Made by a program: the position numbers and the translations under genes. This document shows positions 58,501-64,000 of a DNA stretch of 64,000 nt, piece after piece (positions within the stretch are counted from its first letter, which is position 1; each line of letters opens with the position of its first letter). Under the pieces are notes generated by a model. That model was given only the letters and a program-made list of their open reading frames with translations. It was not told the DNA's origin and did no database searches. Source of the DNA: Conidiobolus coronatus NRRL 28638 (lineage: Eukaryota > Entomophthoromycota > Entomophthoromycetes > Entomophthorales > Conidiobolaceae); assembly GCA_001566745.1 (NCBI GenBank), contig KQ964512.1, forward strand, positions 40,391 to 104,390, given 5' to 3'.

Positions 58501-58712
58501 GCGGGTTTCTTATTAACTAAAAATTCTTGAATATCAAATTGCTGAAAAATTATTGAACTATCACCTTCGTTAAATTCTGGAACTGGCGGCCTATTCCAAT
58601 ATGCGTGTTCTTCCAATAAGTCAGCTTGGGCGTCAGCTTGGGAGGGGATAGAGCTTGGTTTTACACTTTGAAACAAAACCTCTTCAAAAGGGTCGTCTTC
58701 TATATCACTCAT
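55554..58712 (-). CDS. POL3: DNA polymerase delta catalytic subunit
   Basis: 1,052 residues from ATG 58712, slightly shorter than yeast Pol3 (1,097). Proofreading exonuclease motifs are present: FDIEC (about 248), GYNTSDFDLPYL (about 327-338) and YCLKDALLPL (about 442). Polymerase motif A is DFASLYPSIMMAHN (539-552), motif B is KVSANSVYGFTGA (about 631) and motif C is YGDTDSVM (684-691). The C-terminus carries CysA (CLNCKTPL ... CQNC, from about 935) and CysB (CQRCQGSLHQEVICSNQDC, about 995-1,015), the [4Fe-4S] site that holds the B subunit. The CysA loop has an insertion of about 30 residues relative to the yeast arrangement. All catalytic acids are present. It makes the lagging strand during replication. 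Divergent from the BTB gene across only 65 bp. Confidence 0.97.
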   Translation of the reverse strand: MSDIEDDPFEEVLFQSVKPSSIPSQADAQADLLEEHAYWNRPPVPEFNEGDSSIIFQQFDIQEFLVNKKPAFRIFGVTEEGNSVCCTVLKFSHYFYFPAPAQFEEKHLEQLKDFFRSRLPDQEVRLELVDKCSIWEFHNMELIKYIKITVAFPRGVSQAKRIVEEGISTADFDNYATSTYESKINYTLRFMIDKQIVGGNWIEIPKGTYEIATNRISRCQIEITTDFSNIISHAPEGEWSKVAPIRILSFDIECAGRPGIFPEPDHDPVIQIANIVQIHGQTKPLIKNIFNLKSCSPIAGVDVHCFEYETQLLEEWSKFISIADPDLIIGYNTSDFDLPYLMGRAQKLNLERFPYLGRVKNYQSKVEKSTFSSKAYGTRESSNVDMIGRIQLDILQVMRRDYKLRSYTLNAVSNHFLGETKEDVHHSIITDLFKKDAESRRRLAVYCLKDALLPLRLMDKLMCFINYLEMARVTGVPFNYLLSRGQQIKVILQLYRKCAQFNLLIPTLERHGSDGVAYEGATVIEPMTGFHDQPIATLDFASLYPSIMMAHNLCYSTLLKDSLIKKYGLVENVDYIVTPTKDKFVKSSKQRGILPMILEELLAARKRAKADLKKETDPFKRAVLDGRQLALKVSANSVYGFTGATIGSLPCLQISSSVTGFGREMIEETKRRVEESYPGAIVIYGDTDSVMVNFKENDLKEVMKKGEEAAKLISNVFPNPIKLEFEKVYYPYLLIAKKRYAGLYWTKPDKYDKMDTKGIETVRRDNCKLVPTVMDTCLRKLLIEKDVNAAITFVKDTITSLLNNKIDIAQLVISKSLSKASYTNKQPHSELAEKMRKRDPGSAPALGDRVPYVITESSSKQVFARAEDPIYVLENNIAIDTKFYLENQLKGPLERIFKPILQDRTDDLFSGEHTRSKKLGLAKGVASLFKATIVAKCLNCKTPLRDDHRDKNSDAQNLLNLKSPASDTKGSPAVCQNCKSDRFDTYKRKLPDYNEAAIRFSRLWSECQRCQGSLHQEVICSNQDCDIFYMRKKARKEAKDAYQVKHRFDYEW

Positions 58713-58777
58713 TGTATTTTTTTTTATAATACATTTAATTAAAAGAATAATTAATATTGTATAGATCTATAGTACAT
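58713..58777. promoter_or_regulatory. Bidirectional promoter, POL3 / BTB protein
   Basis: Just 65 bases separate the two divergent ATGs. The stretch is almost wholly A/T with ATTTAATTAAAA-like runs. No ACGCGT (MluI cell-cycle) box, which controls POL3 in budding yeast, is present. Confidence 0.5.
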
Positions 58778-61700
58778 ATGCTAGATTTTGACATTATTGC
58801 GTATTATAAGCTTAATTTCTTAGCACTTCAACTAGAGGAGGGTGAACTAAGCACTGAGGCTCTGGAAACTGAAATATTGAAGCGGGTATCCTCAAAAGCT
58901 TTGAGAGGTCAAGTTGAGTTTAAGGCTTCTTTTCAAACACTAATAGGTTTACTATACGAGCAAGATTCCGCTACCAGACCTGAAGTTATACACATTTACG
59001 TGTATACCCTTCTTTTTCTGTGCGAAAGATACTCGAAGATAATATCGAGGGGCAAGAAGCATGATTATGAGCACACAGGACTAGGGTTTGAAGATGCATT
59101 TATTTCCAAGTGGAACTCGACACTAATAAAGCTTCTACAAATTAGAACAAACCCCAGGGTAAATTACTTAGCTATTAAAGCTCTTCTAGTTAGTTTAGAG
59201 CCCAAATTCCAGCCCAATCTCTTCACAGCAGATCAAATTAAACAGGGGGTAAAAGCTCTTGAAGCTGGAACAATAGATGAAATTATAGAATATATTTTGT
59301 ATTGCTTGGAATCGAATCAGGATAACCTTTTCATAAAATTAAAAAGTTTAGTAAATTCTACAAAGTATAGAATCGCTGAGTATCCGGGTTGTGTTGCGCG
59401 CTTAATACTTGAATGGAAGGCACGCTTCAATAGACTGTGGGCTAGCTTGATGAAGCTAAAATCTCCAGCACGGGAATCCAACCCAAGCATAGCATCCTCC
59501 CAATTCATTTTCATCCACGATCTTGTAATCCAAATTTATACCGTCGCCAAGGTTCAATTCGCTTCCCAGCCAGCAATATTTGAGCCAATTGCTAGACTAG
59601 CTCTAAAATCTCTCGAGGTTGCCAGCCTACCCGATAAGCTTGCATGGTTAAGCTCTTCGGCATTAGAGCCGAGTAAACTCTTGTTTCTGCTTATTAGAAC
59701 AAGCTACTACTGTAAAAAACCCGCTTTGATTGTATTTTTGTCGGATAAGATCTGGAACCAATTGCTGGCAATCCTACTACCATGTTGGGAATCTTTAATA
59801 AGCCTGGAATTTAATGAGCAGGTAGATATTGAAAAGTATTATGTAATCATCAGTAGACTACTGGATATTATAAAGCACCTCACCATACTAAACCCTACTT
59901 ATCCCAATTTGTCTGACAATCAAAAAGAGGCCATTCTCCTCAATGGTATAAAAATGATTAGGTTCCTCGACATTCTGTCTGAGCTACAAATCAGTTGCAG
60001 CGTAGGTGGCTTTGAGGAAGTTTTACAAAGTTCCGTTATACAAAGTCAATGTGAACATACGAATATAATTTGTTTACACAGGCTGGAGCCCTATTTCAAT
60101 ACTTTTAAAGACGCGTCAACAAAAAGCTCATCGTTCACTCAATTATTGACTACTTGCTTTGAAGTGGTTGGCGGTATCCTCGTAAGGAGTCCTAGACTGC
60201 CAGCACCAACAGCGAGAAGCAGGTACCTGCACTGCGTCTACTCCCGATTCGAGGACCTTATGATTAAGCAGGGTTTCGTTGAAATTATGCTCCTCAGACT
60301 AGCCAGGGTCCCCCTAATTTTAAGCCGCAATAACGAAGCAAATTTATTTCAGGTAAGAGACTTAGAGTATAATTTGGTAAAATGCTTAGATTTGTTTTGG
60401 CATTTTGACTTCGATGTGAGTGAAATGCAATTTATAAATGGGCGTAGTTTAACAACCGTGTTGGGTCCCATATTTAGGTCAATTAACCAGAGAATAGAAA
60501 TGACGACAGATCTTATTTACGCGGATTCAATGGACACCACCACCAGTATGACAGATGCGCGACTGGTAAACATAGCTATAAACTCCCTTAAACACCCTAT
60601 ATTCTACAAATTTACTAACCCGGCTCAATTATCAAATCTAGTTCTTAACTTTCCTTTAATATATTTAATTGAAACTTACACTAAGCACACGCCACCAAAT
60701 AGCAAACTGGAGGCACTCATTAAGAACTGGTTACAAAGACTAAAGTCTTGTATACTACAAAATTCTATACAATCCAACTTAATTAAGGGGAATAAATTTA
60801 CTCAAAAGTTTATAGGGTGGCTACTAAGGTTATTAAAATTGGCGGATTGCGAAGAAAAAAGATTTATTTTAGATGTTATTAGCACAATTTTAGCTGTTAT
60901 TGCTGATAAAGCCTTTGATTACTCCATTTTAGAGCAATTAATACTAAAACCAGCGGGTTTAAAAGAGCTGGGAATTGATCTTGCTGACCTGCCTGTGTGG
61001 TTACAGGGGAGTGTTAAATGCAAGGATAAAGCTTACTCAATTTACTTTACAGATTTGATCGCCGCATGCACGGTTGATTGGTTTCCTTTGCACACCAAGT
61101 ACGAGCCTTGCGAGTGTTCCAAAAACAATTTAAAATGCATAGCCCTCTCGCTAATAAACAGCCTCGACAGACTAGCATCCGTGCAAGCATTCAAATCGTT
61201 TACGTTACAGGAATTTCAAAGTGTTTGGGGTCGCGACCTAGTCGATTTAACGGGGATTTCAAAGGATTTCGATAAATGTATAACAAGCTCCAAAGCCCCC
61301 AGAAGCGAAGTCGACCAAATATTGAGAGCAATGACAAGCTTTTTGACTCACAGTCTATATAACTCCAACAACTTTCTAAAAGCTGTTCAGTGTGGCAAGA
61401 TATTCGAATTGTGTTTCCCTTTGGTTGCCAATAGTTATTTATTTGCGGCTTGGTATAACAACCAACCTCTTAAAACTATGTTAATTAGAGTGAATAAGAC
61501 TTTGACCCAGCCTCTCATTAAGCTCTACACGACCCAGGCGCAAACCAGTCCGAGGAGCAAAGCAACAGAACTAGCCTACCATTCCATTCTCTTGATAACG
61601 CGATTAGGGCAAATTAGGGACAACGCGCTTGTAACGGGTATTCACTTCAACTTAAGCTCCCTTAAACTAGTCGACAATATTCAATTTCCACTATTGGAAA

Positions 61701-62857
61701 GGACAGGGGATTGCGAAGTGTTGAGATTTTGCATGATCCTGCAGGCTACGGTAATTGGCGACGACAGGTTTCCATTTAACTTTGACCCGAGTAGTCCCCC
61801 AATAATAGACAGAGTCAATCAATTTAAACCGCCTGCCAATGACGTACAGATTGTGGCTGGTGTACTCGATTTTGTGAACGGCCTGAACCCAATGGACTTA
61901 ATGACCCCCCACCAGTTTGACGACCCGATTTCAATTCGCGTACAAAGCTCTGAAACTGAACGGTTTTTCATAGCGAGTAAAGCGGTACTAATGCACATAT
62001 CACCTGTGTTTCACATGATGCTCAGCCAGGACTTTGTGGAAGGTAGGACTGAAGCTATAGAGCTTGGGGAGGAAATGTACACAATCATTAATATTTTCAT
62101 TGCGCAATTAACCTCTGTTTACGAAATTTTGAAAAGTTTGAGAGTTAGGGAAAACTGCAGGCAGTTGGCATTAGCGGAAGCATTAACGGAAGTGTGTATG
62201 ACAAGCCCCACGCTAAAGTATAAAGAAGTTAGCAGCTCAAAACCGAGTGCTTTGGGGGAGGAGCTTGGTAAGGGTTCTCAACCGAGTTCTCAACCGAGTT
62301 CTCAACCGAGTTCTCAACCGAGTTCTCAACCGAGTTCTCAACCGTGGGCGGCTCCTAGAATTTCACAGATTTTACGTGTAAAATCCTTATTTAGTAAAAG
62401 AAGATCCTTTGTAGCGGGGTGTCCTCCCAGTGCTGAAGCCTTAATCGCAACGATTGATCTCATTCTTTTTTGTGATAAATGGCAAATTCCAACTATGGTG
62501 GAGAGTAACTTGCTATACTTTTACCACTCAATTCTCCTATACGCAAAAGAACAATTATCACCTATCACCAAATCTAAGTTCCTAAGTGTCCTTAAACGCC
62601 TCTTTGACTTAATTATAGACTATGGGCTAGGCACTAGTTTGCACTATGAAATCTTATTTCCTCCCTCGGCCAGTTCCCTTGCAAATGCGGTTAAATTGGT
62701 CATTTGTTGCCACTTCATTAGCTTACTGACTTGGATTATAACAAAATCTGATTGGTTACAAGGGGATAGATGTAAAGAAAAGTTTGGTGCGGTAAGACGT
62801 TTTATCCTTGATTGCCTACAAAATCAACTGGAACCCCTTTTTGGGTTTACCTTGTAA
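58778..62857 (+). CDS. Large helical-repeat protein with C-terminal BTB domain
   Basis: 1,359 residues from ATG 58778. The frame is open seven codons further upstream, but only to a TTG, so 58778 is the sensible start. About 1,000 residues of leucine-rich amphipathic helices form what looks like an ARM/HEAT-type superhelix. Residues about 1,046-1,111 are a BTB/POZ domain: DDPISIRVQSSETERFFIAS, KAVLMHISPVFHMMLSQDFV and EGRTEAIELGEE. A low-complexity SQPS repeat (residues about 1,166-1,189) interrupts the expected BACK-like tail, which resumes with IDLILFCDKWQIPTMVESNL. The layout recalls ARMC5-like Cullin-3 adaptors, which suggests substrate recruitment for ubiquitination. That is inference, and no orthologue can be named. 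Intronless and intact. Confidence 0.75.
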   Translation: MLDFDIIAYYKLNFLALQLEEGELSTEALETEILKRVSSKALRGQVEFKASFQTLIGLLYEQDSATRPEVIHIYVYTLLFLCERYSKIISRGKKHDYEHTGLGFEDAFISKWNSTLIKLLQIRTNPRVNYLAIKALLVSLEPKFQPNLFTADQIKQGVKALEAGTIDEIIEYILYCLESNQDNLFIKLKSLVNSTKYRIAEYPGCVARLILEWKARFNRLWASLMKLKSPARESNPSIASSQFIFIHDLVIQIYTVAKVQFASQPAIFEPIARLALKSLEVASLPDKLAWLSSSALEPSKLLFLLIRTSYYCKKPALIVFLSDKIWNQLLAILLPCWESLISLEFNEQVDIEKYYVIISRLLDIIKHLTILNPTYPNLSDNQKEAILLNGIKMIRFLDILSELQISCSVGGFEEVLQSSVIQSQCEHTNIICLHRLEPYFNTFKDASTKSSSFTQLLTTCFEVVGGILVRSPRLPAPTARSRYLHCVYSRFEDLMIKQGFVEIMLLRLARVPLILSRNNEANLFQVRDLEYNLVKCLDLFWHFDFDVSEMQFINGRSLTTVLGPIFRSINQRIEMTTDLIYADSMDTTTSMTDARLVNIAINSLKHPIFYKFTNPAQLSNLVLNFPLIYLIETYTKHTPPNSKLEALIKNWLQRLKSCILQNSIQSNLIKGNKFTQKFIGWLLRLLKLADCEEKRFILDVISTILAVIADKAFDYSILEQLILKPAGLKELGIDLADLPVWLQGSVKCKDKAYSIYFTDLIAACTVDWFPLHTKYEPCECSKNNLKCIALSLINSLDRLASVQAFKSFTLQEFQSVWGRDLVDLTGISKDFDKCITSSKAPRSEVDQILRAMTSFLTHSLYNSNNFLKAVQCGKIFELCFPLVANSYLFAAWYNNQPLKTMLIRVNKTLTQPLIKLYTTQAQTSPRSKATELAYHSILLITRLGQIRDNALVTGIHFNLSSLKLVDNIQFPLLERTGDCEVLRFCMILQATVIGDDRFPFNFDPSSPPIIDRVNQFKPPANDVQIVAGVLDFVNGLNPMDLMTPHQFDDPISIRVQSSETERFFIASKAVLMHISPVFHMMLSQDFVEGRTEAIELGEEMYTIINIFIAQLTSVYEILKSLRVRENCRQLALAEALTEVCMTSPTLKYKEVSSSKPSALGEELGKGSQPSSQPSSQPSSQPSSQPSSQPWAAPRISQILRVKSLFSKRRSFVAGCPPSAEALIATIDLILFCDKWQIPTMVESNLLYFYHSILLYAKEQLSPITKSKFLSVLKRLFDLIIDYGLGTSLHYEILFPPSASSLANAVKLVICCHFISLLTWIITKSDWLQGDRCKEKFGAVRRFILDCLQNQLEPLFGFTL
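62275..62346 (+). repeat. In-frame 12-bp minisatellite, six units
   Basis: The unit TTCTCAACCGAG is repeated six times, with the last copy ending TG in place of AG. It encodes S-Q-P-S blocks within the BTB protein. Near-perfect identity between units implies recent expansion. The reading frame is kept because the unit is a multiple of three. Confidence 0.95.
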
Positions 62858-62995
62858 AGATTTTTGACTATTTTTAGGGGAATATAAAGCCCCAGTGCTG
62901 CATTGAGCTATTATTCGCTAATAATAGTGTTACAGGTGCTACTCTCAGCTTTCATACCAGAAATCCTTTGCAATTAAGGTCTGTTGAAGTAAATT
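62858..62995. other. Convergent 3' region
   Basis: 138 bases between convergent genes. A possible AATATAAAG-type polyadenylation context lies near 62,881. No other feature. Confidence 0.35.
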
Positions 62996-63901
62996 TTATT
63001 TGGTGGAGTAAAATTGGACAAATTCAGTAGAGTTCATCATTTCTTCCCTACTTACGTCAATCTTGGGGGCCCTGGAATATTTATTATAATATTTCTCTTT
63101 GTCTATTACCTTGTTTAATTCTGAAGTGCTTGCAAGATTAGCTAGTTGCAAAAAATTGCCTAAATAGAGGGGTTCTCCAAAGGCTTCTCCAAAGGCTTCT
63201 CCCAAACACTGGCGTTCTCGCTTTTCTACAAAATTTAGAGCTTTAGCTATGTCTATCTTTTTAAAATATTCACGACTATCATCTACTACGTAGTCAAAAT
63301 GATTGACGGATTGTTGTCTTTTCAGTTCTGAGACCACATTTTTGGAGAATTCTTTAAATAGCCTTTTCTCCCTATCCAGCTTGCAAATTAAAACCCAATG
63401 GTAGTTAGATGCGTCCACTTTTTCAACGACAGTATTGGAGCTGTCTAAATAAAGCTGATCATAGAGATGTTGTAGCTCCTTAGATGGATCTGGGTAGTAT
63501 TTTTGGGTGACTTGCTTGGGAGGAGTTAGGGCGGTCTCCAGCAAATCAACTTGAGATTGGCTTTCAATATTCGTGTCCGTATAAGATTTAAAGTCTTTAA
63601 ATTTATCCTTTGTTTTCTTAGGTGTATGGTAAGCACATTTCGATCCAAAATAAACAAATTTATTGGGGTCTTCATCGCTTGGCCTTCGATACCTGGCTTT
63701 TAAGCATGTGCGACCTGCATTTTTACCTTTTTTATGACGAAAAGCACACCTATCCAACAATATATTGTCTAGCCCATTAACTATTTCAAGCAAAGTCTCA
63801 TCGAGAGACGCTTCCTGTTCACGCTGCTTGTGATAATAGTCTACCAAGTTGTGGACAGTAGATAATACTCCACGTAATGACAAATTTTTAGCTTCCTGCA
63901 T
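62996..63901 (-). CDS. Putative zinc-binding nuclear protein (KANSL2/INO80D-like C3HC3H motif)
   Basis: 301 residues from ATG 63901. Residues 51-92 contain C52, C66, C89 and H92 with basic sequence between (RCAFRHKKGKNAGRTCLKAR and YFGSKCAYH). The spacing C-x13-C-x22-C-x2-H resembles one half of the potential DNA-binding zf-C3HC3H motif of KANSL2 and INO80 subunit D. The rest is helical and charged. A short exact in-frame duplication gives GEAFGEAFGE (about 235-244). I recognise no full-length family. A chromatin-complex subunit is plausible but unproven. Confidence 0.5.
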   Translation of the reverse strand: MQEAKNLSLRGVLSTVHNLVDYYHKQREQEASLDETLLEIVNGLDNILLDRCAFRHKKGKNAGRTCLKARYRRPSDEDPNKFVYFGSKCAYHTPKKTKDKFKDFKSYTDTNIESQSQVDLLETALTPPKQVTQKYYPDPSKELQHLYDQLYLDSSNTVVEKVDASNYHWVLICKLDREKRLFKEFSKNVVSELKRQQSVNHFDYVVDDSREYFKKIDIAKALNFVEKRERQCLGEAFGEAFGEPLYLGNFLQLANLASTSELNKVIDKEKYYNKYSRAPKIDVSREEMMNSTEFVQFYSTK

Positions 63902-64000
63902 ATTTATTGAAAGTTTTAAGTGTTATACTCACAATTATTTTTCAATTATTAAAGTTAACAGACATTCGTATAAAATCCGTAGTAACTTTTTAGCAAGCTT
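63902..64000. other. 5' flank at the window edge
   Basis: About 100 bases of AT-rich DNA upstream of the last gene, probably its promoter. Nothing else visible. Confidence 0.35.

Noticed and set aside
1-64000. CRISPR array, rRNA operon or prophage
   Set aside because: No regularly spaced direct repeats, no rRNA-like conserved blocks and no phage gene set; the content is eukaryotic.

Overview
The window is nuclear DNA of a eukaryote, almost certainly a fungus. It carries DNA polymerase delta, the SAGA subunit SPT3, a MOB4/phocein STRIPAK subunit, a Pep12-type syntaxin, a yeast-type biotin-protein ligase with a glutaminase-like N-terminus, ATP-dependent 5-oxoprolinase, and a broken piece of the fungal multidomain fatty-acid-synthase alpha chain. 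The DNA is AT-rich and every intact gene reads as one uninterrupted frame. I suspect an early-diverging lineage (Zoopagomycota/Mucoromycota-like), but that is inference and no marker here settles it.

Layout. 1-3.1 kb: an intact DDE transposase with a C-terminal chromodomain. 3-11 kb: low-information DNA with broken pieces of housekeeping genes (cysteinyl-tRNA synthetase, M1 aminopeptidase, P4-ATPase) around one intact SDR gene. 10.4-16 kb: a gene block (MOB4, an AAA ATPase, a PhoD-like phosphatase). 16-37 kb: an accessory region with a PD-(D/E)XK-like gene, a deaminase, an FAD monooxygenase, LINE and helicase scraps, and many host-gene fragments (amino-acid permease, dynein heavy chain, GMC oxidoreductase, ACR3, guanine deaminase, SNW1 and others). 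It also holds a bacterial-looking two-gene segment at about 33.4-34.7 kb. 38-44.4 kb: OXP1, SPT3 and a Bacteroidota-like DUF5077/DUF3472 gene. 44.5-47.8 kb: LINE remnants and a FAS2 fragment. 47.8-52.2 kb: BPL1, an alpha/beta hydrolase and PEP12. 52.2-54.4 kb: decayed DNA. 54.5-64 kb: a compact block (ABHD11-like hydrolase, POL3, a large BTB protein, a putative zinc-binding protein).

The window has two compartments. Compact, intron-free housekeeping blocks have intergenic gaps of about 65-280 bp. They alternate with a repeat- and pseudogene-rich compartment where foreign genes and host-gene fragments collect. Several fragments are two separated pieces of the same parent protein joined in the right order, so loss of internal sequence looks common. 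The most interesting points are the chromodomain-transposase fusion, the two separate bacterial-type acquisitions (SacDH+SDR; DUF3472), a nuclease-like family present as one intact and one decaying copy, and the gene-fragment graveyard. I found no convincing tRNA, rRNA or CRISPR array.
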